This document shows, piece by piece, positions 1 to 9,100 of a DNA stretch of 47,340 bases. Positions within the stretch are counted from its first letter, which is position 1. Every line of letters begins with the position of its first letter. This stretch comes from Gammaproteobacteria bacterium (GTDB taxonomy: Bacteria; Pseudomonadota; Gammaproteobacteria; GRL18), in the NCBI GenBank assembly GCA_016744395.1, contig JADGEK010000019.1, positions 15,224 to 62,563 on the forward strand, given 5' to 3'. The position numbers were made by a program, and so were the translations under genes. The notes under the pieces were generated by a model. The model was given only the letters and a program-made list of their open reading frames with translations. It was not told the DNA's origin and searched no databases.

Positions 1-890
1 ACATCCATGCCAACAAAAATGAGTCCCATTGCTTTCAGCTTTTCAGAGACTTGCTCACAAAGCCAATAGTCGCGTGCTGTTAGAGCGACTCCCTGTCCTG
101 TACCACCTGCTGCCAGATTACCACGTGTTTCACCCTCAGGAGGAATTCTAGCCAGAGCATAATCAACAGGTGTCCCATTAATGATTAATATCCGTTTGTC
201 GCCCTGTTGGGTGATTTCAGGGATGAAGCGCTGTGCCATGATATAGTGACTGGCATGATTGGTCATTGTTTCTAAAATAACGTTGATGTTGGGGTCATTT
301 GCCTTGATTCGAAAAATGGAATGCCCACCCATGCCCCCTAAAGGCTTGACTATGATATCTTTGTGTTGTGTTAAGAATTCTTTAAACTGTTCTTTATTTC
401 GGCTGACCAGAGTGGGAGTGGTGCAGTTAGGAAACTGATGAGTGAAGAGTTTTTCATTGGCATCACGTAATGAACGGGGCTTGTTGACTATTAATACCCC
501 AGCCTGTTCCGCAATTTCAAGAATATAAGTTGCATAAATATACTCCATGTCAAAGGGGGGATCTTTACGCATTAAAATAATATCTAAATCACTGAGATTT
601 GTTTTTTGTGGTGTCTGGCTGTTATTGAGTTCAAGACTTCTATTAGGTTCAAGACTGCTATTAGGTTCAAGACTGCTATCAAATTGATACCAGCTTTCGG
701 AATTTTCTTCTACTCGCAAGCGTTTTGTATAAGCCTTTGCCTGATTATCTTCAATAAACAAATCAGACATCTCCATATAATAGAGATCATAGTTTCGCTG
801 TTGCGCTTCGAGCAGCATGGCGAAACTGCTGTCTTTTTTGATATTGATGGATTGGATTGGGTCCATCACTATGCCCAGTTTTATGCTCAT
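1..890 (-). CDS. gshB: glutathione synthetase, C-terminus cut by window edge
   Basis: ATP-grasp ligase that joins gamma-glutamylcysteine and glycine to make glutathione in the cytoplasm. I translated it from the complement: it opens MSIKLGIVMDPIQSI and contains LMRKDPPFDMEYIYATYIL, VKPLGGMGGHSIFR and RIPPEGETRGNLAAGG, all close to the E. coli enzyme as I remember it. The start is the ATG at 888-890; about 296 residues are present and the last ones lie outside the window. It is divergent from pilG; in Pseudomonas gshB also sits next to pilG. Oddity: an extra stretch of about 20 residues after residue 70 (SSLEPNSSLEPNRSLELNNS), absent from the E. coli enzyme, coded by three 18-base tandem units at 624-677. 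Identity is very secure. Confidence 0.96.
   Translation of the reverse strand, partial: MSIKLGIVMDPIQSINIKKDSSFAMLLEAQQRNYDLYYMEMSDLFIEDNQAKAYTKRLRVEENSESWYQFDSSLEPNSSLEPNRSLELNNSQTPQKTNLSDLDIILMRKDPPFDMEYIYATYILEIAEQAGVLIVNKPRSLRDANEKLFTHQFPNCTTPTLVSRNKEQFKEFLTQHKDIIVKPLGGMGGHSIFRIKANDPNINVILETMTNHASHYIMAQRFIPEITQQGDKRILIINGTPVDYALARIPPEGETRGNLAAGGTGQGVALTARDYWLCEQVSEKLKAMGLIFVGMD
624..677. repeat. three 18-bp tandem units inside gshB
   Basis: Three adjacent 18-base units (624-641, 642-659, 660-677). The second and third are identical, attaggttcaagactgct on the plus strand, and the first differs at a few bases. Because the unit is a multiple of three it adds six residues per copy (SSLEPN on the coding strand) without breaking the reading frame. 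Confidence 0.93.
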
Positions 891-1399
891 TTTATGCTCG
901 TATAGAATATTTTGATTGTTTCATTATAGCGGTTTAATATTTTAAAAGAAGTCTTGAAGTTAGGGGCTGTTCTTTTTAACAATACCAAAAGGGGTATAAA
1001 AATGCTTTACAGATGATTTATTAGAATATACCGAATTACTTACTACAATCCTACTTTTAAAGTTGAGGTATCATTTAAAAAGTCAATGTATTTTGTTTTT
1101 TTTTTATTGTTTTATAATGTGTTACGCAAAATTGTTAATAAACCAGTCAAAATGTGTGGTATGAATACGAAAGTTATGATAAAAATACTTTTTAGTTGTA
1201 TTTCCTGCAGTTTGCACTATGCTTTTAAACAAGTAAATTGTTTACTTATAACAAACTGTATTATTTACAATGTTTGAGTGGTTTAAAGATACAGCAAAAT
1301 ACTACTATTAATAATCCATTCACTCATGTTACTTACCTGCCTGCTTTGGGGCTCAGTTTACCCTTATCGCTTTGGCAATTATATTATTTTGGGGGATAA
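891..1399. other. AT-rich divergent spacer gshB/pilG
   Basis: About 500 bases with no convincing gene. A possible 63-codon frame at 1086-1277 has no ribosome binding site and a low-complexity, cysteine- and isoleucine-rich product, so I do not call it. The region must carry the promoters for gshB (minus) and the pil-chp operon (plus), but no box is clear enough to place. The one structured element is a nested inverted repeat at 1208-1258, listed separately. Confidence 0.6.
1208..1258. repeat. nested inverted repeat upstream of pilG
   Basis: Outer arms CAGTTTG (1208-1214) and CAAACTG (1252-1258) enclose a tight inner hairpin AAGTAAA-TTG-TTTACTT (1231-1247). On the plus strand this would form a hairpin-within-hairpin about 140 bases before the pilG start. 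There is no T-run after it, so it is unlikely to be a simple terminator. It could be a leader structure or an operator. Confidence 0.5.
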
Positions 1400-1792
1400 G
1401 TGGGAACTACTGATGTAAATGCTTTAGGTGGCTTAAAAGTCATGGTCATTGATGACAGTAAGACAATTCGCCGCACAGCTGAAACTTTGTTAAAGAAATC
1501 AGGTTGTGAAGTTGTTACTGCCACTGATGGTTTTGAAGCCCTGTCAAAAATACTCGAACACCGCCCCAATATTATTTTTGTCGACATAATGATGCCCAGA
1601 CTTGATGGTTATCAAACTTGTGCGCTGATTAAGAATAACAAAATGTTTAAAGACACACCTGTTATCATGCTATCCAGTAAGGATGGTCTGTTTGATCGTG
1701 CACGTGGCAAAATAGTCGGTTCAGAACAATACTTGACCAAGCCTTTTACTAAAGATGAGCTGCTTGGTGCGATTACACAGTACGTTGGCTAA
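1400..1792 (+). CDS. pilG: twitching motility response regulator PilG
   Basis: Single-domain CheY-like receiver of the Pil-Chp pathway; in Pseudomonas it acts downstream of ChpA to promote type IV pilus extension and cAMP signalling. The 130 residues show the acidic pair D18-D19, phospho-acceptor D62 in FVDIMMPRLDG, S92-S93 and K114 in YLTKP. Segments such as GLKVMVIDDSKTIRRTAETL and YQTCALIKNN are diagnostic of PilG rather than a generic CheY. The start is GTG at 1400, preceded by GGGGG at 1391-1395; no ATG fits upstream, and the next one is inside the domain. It is the first gene of the pil-chp operon, followed after 123 bases by pilH. Confidence 0.96.
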   Translation: MGTTDVNALGGLKVMVIDDSKTIRRTAETLLKKSGCEVVTATDGFEALSKILEHRPNIIFVDIMMPRLDGYQTCALIKNNKMFKDTPVIMLSSKDGLFDRARGKIVGSEQYLTKPFTKDELLGAITQYVG

Positions 1793-1915
1793 AAAAATAA
1801 TTTACTCTATTGAGAGTAGATTTTCTACTGAAAAAACTTGTAATACTGTCGGCTTTAAAATTCTGATAGTACTCATAACTAATAATAATTAATGCTATAA
1901 AGAGAGATTTTTAAA

Positions 1916-2281
1916 ATGGCGCACATTCTTGTTGTTGATGATTCACCCACAGAAACTCATATTATTTCTACCGCTTTAGAAAAACAGGGCCATCGTATAT
2001 CGGTTGCAGTTGATGGCAAAGATGGAGTAGAAAAAGCAACACAAATTATTCCTGATTTGATTTTAATGGACGTTGTTATGCCTGAGCTTAATGGTTTTCA
2101 GGCAACTCGACAGTTAACAAAGCAGCCTGCTACTGCGAATATCCCAGTCATAATGGTCACAACCAAAGATCAAAAAACCGATAGAATGTGGGCAGAAAGA
2201 CAGGGAGCTAAGGGTTATATTACCAAACCTTTTGTTGAAGATGAATTGATTCAAGAAGTGAATCGTTTGTTATTGTCATAA
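1916..2281 (+). CDS. pilH: twitching motility response regulator PilH
   Basis: Second CheY-like receiver of the Pil-Chp system; in Pseudomonas it opposes PilG, favours pilus retraction and may act as a phosphate sink. It has 121 residues with D8-D9, phospho-acceptor D52 in LMDVVMPELNGFQ, T82-T83 in VTTKDQKTDRMW and K104 in YITKP. The sequence TDRMWAERQGAKGYITKP is typical of PilH. The start ATG at 1916 follows a purine-rich AGAGAG stretch. It lies between pilG and pilI on the same strand. Confidence 0.96.
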   Translation: MAHILVVDDSPTETHIISTALEKQGHRISVAVDGKDGVEKATQIIPDLILMDVVMPELNGFQATRQLTKQPATANIPVIMVTTKDQKTDRMWAERQGAKGYITKPFVEDELIQEVNRLLLS

Positions 2282-2350
2282 TTTATCACTTATTTATATC
2301 AAATTATTCTTGTAGTAACTTATTGATAAAAAGACTGGTTAGGAAAGTGA

Positions 2351-2899
2351 ATGAGTTTTGAGCCGCAAAATCCACAGCAGGTTGTTCAACTGCTGCAACA
2401 AATGGAAGCATACAGCCGAAGTAATGCGGCACCTTTACCTATGGAAGATGATGTTAAGTCTTTATGGTCTGGTATTGGGTTTCGCATTGCTCAACACAAA
2501 TTTGTTGTCCCTATGGAATTTGTCCGTGAAATTATGAAATACCCAATAATTTCACAAGTGCCTGGCAGTAAAGAATGGGTTCGCGGAATTGCAAATATCC
2601 GTGGTAATTTATTACCTGTTTTTGACTTGCAAGGTTTTCTTGGAAAGAAATTAACCCCAATTAAAAGAGAAACGCGCATATTATCGATTGCTAAAGATAA
2701 ATTAAGCGCTGGTCTGATTGTGGATGAAATTTACGGTATGAAGTATTTTGATCAATTAAATTTTGATGCAAAGATAGGGCATGACGTGAAATGGAAAAAT
2801 TATTTTAGTGGTGGCTATCAGTTGGAGGGTGAAAACTGGGTGATTTTCAATATGCAACAGCTGGTTGAGAGCAGGGATTTTCTTAATGTAGCCAATTAG
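2351..2899 (+). CDS. pilI: CheW-like adaptor PilI
   Basis: CheW-type adaptor that should couple the receptor PilJ to the kinase ChpA at the inner membrane. The 182-residue protein has an N-terminal tail of about 45 residues (MSFEPQNPQQVVQLLQQMEA) and then a CheW domain with FVVPMEFVREIM, PGSKEWVRGIANIRGNLLPVFDL and GLIVDEIYGM. The conserved RGIANIRGNLLPV is the receptor/kinase contact region of CheW proteins. The start is supported by AGGAAAG at 2341-2347. A 7-bp hairpin at 2930-2949 separates it from pilJ. Confidence 0.94.
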   Translation: MSFEPQNPQQVVQLLQQMEAYSRSNAAPLPMEDDVKSLWSGIGFRIAQHKFVVPMEFVREIMKYPIISQVPGSKEWVRGIANIRGNLLPVFDLQGFLGKKLTPIKRETRILSIAKDKLSAGLIVDEIYGMKYFDQLNFDAKIGHDVKWKNYFSGGYQLEGENWVIFNMQQLVESRDFLNVAN

Positions 2900-2929
2900 T
2901 GATGAAGACAAGTTCAAAAGTAAACAGAA

Positions 2930-2949
2930 GTCCTATTACTTTATAGGAC
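2930..2949. repeat. hairpin between pilI and pilJ
   Basis: Perfect inverted repeat GTCCTAT-TACTTT-ATAGGAC in the 113-base pilI-pilJ gap. It is not followed by a T-run, so it is not a canonical terminator. It may stabilise or process the mRNA and adjust receptor levels relative to the upstream genes; that role is inference. Confidence 0.55.
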
Positions 2950-3012
2950 AGTTATAAATTATAAAAAATAACACATAATCTCTGCAAGTGATGATTTAGG
3001 AGCTGATAAAAA

Positions 3013-5043
3013 ATGCAAGGTGAAACTACAAATAAAAAGAGCGTCTATTTGCCCTTTACACTTCTGGTTGTCTTCGTGGCCGCCATGGTGGTCGTTTATT
3101 GGATGGCATTTACCAAAGAAAATCATGATACACAATACCTGTCTCTGGTTGTTGAGCAGCGTGTTTTGTCTCAGGGTTTAGCCAAGTCAGCAACATTAGC
3201 AGCAGCAGGTAATGAAGATGCTTTCGCCACATTAAGACAGTACCAGAAAGAGTTTGGGCGCAATATGGAAGAGCTGTCCGCACTTGATGCACAGACAGGT
3301 AAAACTGCTTTACCTGAAAGTGCTCAGAATGTTTATGACATCCTGAATAAAAGTTGGAAAGATTATAATAATCACATTAATACTATTTTGAATAGTCAGG
3401 AAACGATTCTTGTCTTGTCAGAAGATATTAAGGCAATTAATGAGCAAATGCCAGACATGCTGAATGCCTCAAATGAAGTGGCAGAAATATTGGTTGATGG
3501 TAACTCGCCTACTCGTCAGGTTTATCTTGCGACACAACAATTAATGTTTATTGAACGTATTACAGGCAATATTTCTGTGATGATGTCGGGTAGTAATGAT
3601 GCGGCACAAAGTGCTCAACGATTTGGTCTTGATACGGCGACATTTAAACGTGTACTGGATTCATTGCTAAACGGTAGCAAAATGCTGGGTGTTGGCAAAG
3701 TGGATGACCCTGATGCATCGGAACTGTTACATGAAATATCTAAACTTTATGATGAAATTAAAACAAGAGTTGCGGATATTCTGGAGCGCTCCCCTGAAAC
3801 GTTTGAAATTAATAATAGTGCCATGTCACTTTACAATAATTCTGAAATCTTATTACAGCAAATTGGTTCTCTTGGTAACACTTATCAGGAAGCCGTTGCA
3901 GATGATACCACTCTTTCTTTGACTGGTAATGCTTTAGCAGGTGCTACAGTGATTATGTTCTTTATGATTGGTGCTTTACTCATTTCTCAAGAGAAACGAG
4001 TGGCTCGTGAAACAGAAGAGCAGCGTAATGATGTTGAAGCTCAGAACAATAAAAATGAAGCCGCTATTATGCGTCTGCTGGATGAAATGGGTGCATTGGC
4101 CGATGGTGACCTCACCACGCATGCCACCGTGACAGAAGATATTACGGGTGCGATTGCGGATTCGATTAACTACACTATTGATGCTTTACGTAGTTTGGTA
4201 ACACAGATTAATGACACAACCGTACAAGTTTCCTCTGCGGCACATGAAACACAGGCAACAGCCATGCATCTCGCAGAAGCCAGTGACCAACAAGCCACTC
4301 AGATTACGACGGCCAGCAGCGCGGTCAATCAGATGGCAGCCTCCATTGAAGAAGTGTCATCCAATGCGAATGACCTGGCAAATGAAGCGAGTACTTCGGT
4401 TCAAATTGCAAATAAAGGCTCCATGGTTGTACAAGATGCAATCAGTGGAATGGATACTATTCGTGAGCAGATTCAAGAAACATCAAAACGTATTAAACGG
4501 CTGGGTGAGTCATCTCAAGAAATTGGTGATATCGTTGAAATTATTAATGACATATCGGAACAGACAAATATTCTGGCATTAAATGCTGCGATTCAGGCGG
4601 CGATGGCTGGAGATGCAGGTCGTGGTTTCGCGGTTGTTGCAGATGAGGTTCAGCGACTGGCAGAGCGTTCAGGTAATGCAACTAAACAAATTGAAGCACT
4701 AGTGAAAACGATTCAGGCTGATACCAATGAAGCCGTTATCTCTATGGAACGAAGTACTTCTGAAGTGGTTCAAGGGGCACGCCTGGCACAGAATGCAGGT
4801 GGCGCACTGGAAGAAATTGAACATGTATCATCCTCTTTGGCAAAATTAATTCAGGCCATTTCTGATACGACCAAACAACAATCCATTGCTGCGGTCAGCA
4901 TTTCAGATTCGATGAATGTTGTACAGGAAATTACGACTCAAACTTCTGCAGGTACAAACGAAACAGCGGCATCTATTGGTAACCTGGCAGAATTGGCTAA
5001 TGATCTAAGGCAGTCAGTTGCTGGTTTCACTCTACCTGAATAG
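3013..5043 (+). CDS. pilJ: type IV pilus methyl-accepting chemoreceptor PilJ
   Basis: Inner-membrane receptor of the Pil-Chp array, thought to sense pilus state or surface contact. The 676 residues run: a first membrane helix at about 12-32; a periplasmic PilJ-type helical region to about 304, with a repeated design around [12 protein letters not shown]; a second membrane helix at 305-325; a HAMP-like segment to about 400; and the MCP signalling domain with its hairpin tip near 512-555 ([20 protein letters not shown], then [18 protein letters not shown]). [10 protein letters not shown] instead of the usual IEAARAGE is a PilJ hallmark. The start ATG follows AGGAG at 2999-3003. pilK for its methylation is next. 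Confidence 0.96.
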   Translation: MQGETTNKKSVYLPFTLLVVFVAAMVVVYWMAFTKENHDTQYLSLVVEQRVLSQGLAKSATLAAAGNEDAFATLRQYQKEFGRNMEELSALDAQTGKTALPESAQNVYDILNKSWKDYNNHINTILNSQETILVLSEDIKAINEQMPDMLNASNEVAEILVDGNSPTRQVYLATQQLMFIERITGNISVMMSGSNDAAQSAQRFGLDTATFKRVLDSLLNGSKMLGVGKVDDPDASELLHEISKLYDEIKTRVADILERSPETFEINNSAMSLYNNSEILLQQIGSLGNTYQEAVADDTTLSLTGNALAGATVIMFFMIGALLISQEKRVARETEEQRNDVEAQNNKNEAAIMRLLDEMGALADGDLTTHATVTEDITGAIADSINYTIDALRSLVTQINDTTVQVSSAAHETQATAMHLAEASDQQATQITTASSAVNQMAASIEEVSSNANDLANEASTSVQIANKGSMVVQDAISGMDTIREQIQETSKRIKRLGESSQEIGDIVEIINDISEQTNILALNAAIQAAMAGDAGRGFAVVADEVQRLAERSGNATKQIEALVKTIQADTNEAVISMERSTSEVVQGARLAQNAGGALEEIEHVSSSLAKLIQAISDTTKQQSIAAVSISDSMNVVQEITTQTSAGTNETAASIGNLAELANDLRQSVAGFTLPE

Positions 5044-5170
5044 TAGAGCTGTGAGCGTAATACCTTATTATTTTGTGATAAAAGAGAGCACCGTCATACT
5101 GTTTATTTCAAACTTTTTTGTGAAAAGTGCCTGAGTAAGAGTAGTCGGGTTAAGATGGATTTTTGAGTTA

Positions 5171-6052
5171 ATGGCTGCATTAAACGGTTCCCTATCATGT
5201 TTTGAGCAAATGGATGAGGTTCAATTTAAACATTGGACTTCTCTGCTTGAAAAGCGAACGGGTATGCATTTACCAAAAGAAAGACGTTCATTTCTTGAAA
5301 CCAGTTTGGGGTTGAGGATGAAAGAAATAGGCGTACAAAATTATGCAGCCTATTATCAACATCTGCAATCTGAAAAAAATGGTGGACGGGAGTGGTTAAC
5401 ACTGGTCGATCGTTTGACTGTTCACGAAACTCGTTTTTTTCGCCATGACCCATCACTCGATTTTCTAGAACAAATAATATTGCCCAGGCTTTTTGAGTCT
5501 GAACCCAATAGAACAAAATTGCAAATTTGGAGTGCAGGCTGTTCAACTGGTGAAGAAGCTTATACTCTGTGTATGATTTCAGATCAGTTTATAAAAAATT
5601 TGTCCATTAATGAGCAGTGCTATTTAGCTGTGACAGGGATGGATATCAGTATTCCAGCTCTGGTGACTGCACGTAAAGCAGTCTATGACAAATACAAAGT
5701 GCGTCATGTGCCTGAGCAATACCTTGAGGACTATTTTGTCAAACAGGATGATGGTCGCTTTCAGATAATTGAGGCATTAAAAAAGCGCAGTTGTTTTGTG
5801 CCGTTTAATCTGATTGATATGAAAAAAACACTTCTGGAACCCATGGATATTATTTTTTGTCAGAATGTGTTGATTTACTTTAATCGAGATAGGCGTAAAC
5901 AAATTATACATCAACTGGTGCAACGCTTAAAACCAGGTGGTTTTCTTGTATTAGGTGCGGGAGAGTCTTTAAATAATCCTCACCCTGAACTTGAGAAAAT
6001 AGACTTTCCTAATTCATTAGCATTTTTTAAAAATAAGATAATGAGTAATTGA
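5171..6052 (+). CDS. pilK: CheR-type methyltransferase PilK
   Basis: S-adenosylmethionine-dependent glutamate methyltransferase expected to modify PilJ in the cytoplasm, opposed by ChpB. The 293 residues carry the CheR N-terminal helical domain (HETRFFRHDP at about 85-94), the SAM-binding loop IWSAGCSTGEEAYTLC (119-134), an acidic residue ending strand 2 (VTGMDIS, 155-160) and the catalytic-region motif FCQNVLIYFNRD (229-240). It lacks any TPR or kinase fusion. It sits between pilJ and chpA as in Pseudomonas. A GAG lies only about 3 bases ahead of the ATG, so translation may be modest. Confidence 0.94.
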   Translation: MAALNGSLSCFEQMDEVQFKHWTSLLEKRTGMHLPKERRSFLETSLGLRMKEIGVQNYAAYYQHLQSEKNGGREWLTLVDRLTVHETRFFRHDPSLDFLEQIILPRLFESEPNRTKLQIWSAGCSTGEEAYTLCMISDQFIKNLSINEQCYLAVTGMDISIPALVTARKAVYDKYKVRHVPEQYLEDYFVKQDDGRFQIIEALKKRSCFVPFNLIDMKKTLLEPMDIIFCQNVLIYFNRDRRKQIIHQLVQRLKPGGFLVLGAGESLNNPHPELEKIDFPNSLAFFKNKIMSN

Positions 6053-6188
6053 AGTCTGAAGAGTAAGAAATATCGTCCAGGATATTCAGTGCCAAAGTGG
6101 CATTTAAAACAATTAATAAATATAAAGAAGATAGACTCAAGCCTGCGGAGCAGACTGAACTATCAAAGATTAAGACTGTGGAGTAAAA

Positions 6189-9100
6189 ATGGCGACCAAT
6201 TTTGAACATGGCGGCTTGAAATGGGTAATTGATGAGATTTATGAAACCCTAAAACAGGCACGTGTACATTTTGAATCCTTTGTTGAGGATGAAGAGGATA
6301 ATTCTCAACTACAATTTTGCACAACCTATTTACATCAGGTTGCTGGCAGTCTTAATATGCTTGAGCTGGGTGGGGCAACCTTACTAGCTGAAGAAATGGA
6401 ATTTCTTTCGCAGGCTATCTACGATGACAATATTGCTCGTCGAGAAGACAGCTTTGAAGTGCTTATGAGAGCTTTAATTCAATTACCTGATTACCTCGAG
6501 CGTTTAGAAAGAGGTGCTCGCGACCTGCCTATGGTGCTGCTGCCCTTATTAAATGATTTACGCGCAACTCGTGGAGAAAAATTACTCACCGAAGGGGCTG
6601 TTTTTTCAGTCAATATTACACTCGAAAACATCACTCCTGAGCCAGATAATGGTATTGAGCCTGGCCAACTGGCAAAAAAAATTCGTCACCACTACCATCT
6701 CGGTTTATTAGGCTGGTATCGTGATAGTGAAAGTATTGCCAGTTTGAATAAAGTCAAAAAAGTCGTATTTAAGCTCAAAGAAAGCGTAAAAACACCCACC
6801 TTTTACCAGTTGTTCAGTCTTATGGAAGCCTTTATTGAAGGCTTGATGGATCGGTGCATCGACTCCAGTGCTTCGACTAAGCTTTTACTGGGGCAAGCCG
6901 ATCGCTATATTAAGCAGCTGATTGATTCAGGAGAACTTACCGATTCTTATTCTGCTAATGATGAGCAGGAACTCCAAAGTCTGAAGAAAAACTTACTGTT
7001 TTATATAGCTCATAGCAGTAGTTCTAATAGCACTGAAAATTCAGCCATTAACTCAATAAAATCGTTCTATAATCTTGCAGAAATTATTCCTGATGAAGAT
7101 GAAATTGAAGATGCACGTGCCAGTATGGGGGGGGCAAATGCTGATTTAATGGAAACCGTAACAGGTGTTATTTTAGGTGATTTATCTAACGTTAAAGAGC
7201 AGCTGGATGTTTTTGTTCGAAATGTGAGTGAACTTGCAGAAGGGGATGACTCGCCTTTAGCAGAAGGGACAGAACATAGAGAAAGCCTGGACGTTATTAT
7301 AGCGACAATGACTCAAATTTCAGACACACTTGCAATGTTAGGGCAAAATGCACCAAGAGGTATTTTGCAAGAGAAAATTGAACAACTTAAATCCATGCTT
7401 GATTCGGGGGAATTGCTTGAGCGCAATCAATTAATGGAAATTGCAAGCGCTTTATTATATGTCGAATCTGCTGTCGCTGAAATGGGCAAAGGCGGTTTGT
7501 TTAACGCTTCTGATGAAGATGAAGAGATTGATCTGTCAAAAATAGATATGACTGATCAAGAAAAAAATGAACTGCGACTCAATCTTGTTGATGAAACTAA
7601 AATAGAATTATCAAAAGCTAAAGACGGCATTGTTTCTCTCATTGATACTTTTGCGAATAATGTTCAAAATCCAGAACAAAATGAACACAGCATTGATCAG
7701 GTTCATTCCAGCTTGCTTTCAATTGCTGGTGTCCTGGATATTCTTGAAAAAGAAAAAGGTGCCCAAATAGTCAAAGAATGTGCTGCTTTTATTAGTGAAC
7801 AAATGGTTTCAGATAACGAGTTGGCCTCAGGCGATGAGCAACAGTATTTAGCGGATACGATAACCGCTCTTGACTATTATTTAGATGCGATTGCAGAAAA
7901 TCAAAAAGATCTATCCATTATTGAAAGTGTTGCACAGACGAGTGTTGATCAATTGTTAGGTCGTGAGACTGATGAAATCAGCTATGAATCAGAACTCAGT
8001 GAAACATTAGCTATTTGGATGCAGGATGTTTCAATTTCTGCGGCAAGAGACAACTTACTTAAAACCGTTATCTCTGTCGCTGAGCAAGTTAAATTGTTAC
8101 AGAATGATAAAGCAGAAGAAATTGCTCATCAGATGAAATCAATGATCAGCCTTGTTGGTGATAATCAGGACTCACTCAGTGACGATATCTCCAGTACTTT
8201 ACGTTGGGCAACAGAAACAATTAATCGAATTATTTGCAATGCCACTGAGTTAAAAGGAAGTGAGCCTGCAGGCTCGGAAAAAAAAACACTAGAGGAATCT
8301 GATGCAATCAATGAATCAGAAATGCCTCAAAAAGTTCAGGATGATATTTCTGAAAAGAGTGCCACTTCTTCAGAAGATAATGATTCATTAGATGAAACCG
8401 CTTCAGCCGAGATAGACTCTTTAGCGGAAGGTTCATCAACAGAAATTCCACTGTCTCTCGATTTGGCAGAGCCAATTGATTTAATTGATGAAGTTCACCT
8501 CGATAAGCAAGTCCCTTCAGATACACCAGAAACCAGCCTAGTCGAAGAATCAATAGAAGCAGCCAGTGCTGATTTAACCATTGACGATCCTGCAAAAGAA
8601 TATCCAGATATAAAAAAGCTGGAAACGTCAGATGATGTTGATCCAGAAATTATGGAAATATTTATTGAGGAAGCCCAAGAAGAAATAGAAAAAATTTCGA
8701 ACCTTTATCCTCAATGGAAATCAACTCAAGATAGCAATGGTGCTCTCACTGAAATGCGACGTTCATTTCATACTCTCAAAGGCAGTGGTCGACTGGTGGG
8801 CGCCTATGAAATGGGTGAATTTTCCTGGGCCTTTGAAAACATGATTAATCGAATGATTGATAAGACAATCGTGGTCGATGACTTACATTTTGCAATTGTT
8901 GAATCTGCAATTGAAATACTGCCTGAAATTATTAATGCATTTGAACAACAGCGTCTATCCAATGTGGATTCTTCAAGAATTGCTGCTTACGCCCATATCT
9001 TGAGTAAGGGGGAATTATTTGATATTCGTTTATTAAGTCATGATGAAGATGAAGGTTCCATTTCTGTTTCAGAATTAGATGAAATATTAAACGTTGAAGA

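Noticed and set aside
1086-1277. 63-codon open frame upstream of pilG
   Set aside because: No ribosome site, low-complexity hydrophobic and cysteine-rich product, overlaps the nested inverted repeat; more likely leader or spacer sequence.
8308-8595. 95-codon minus-strand frame inside chpA
   Set aside because: Shadow of the acidic linker of chpA, with no ribosome site or recognisable domain.
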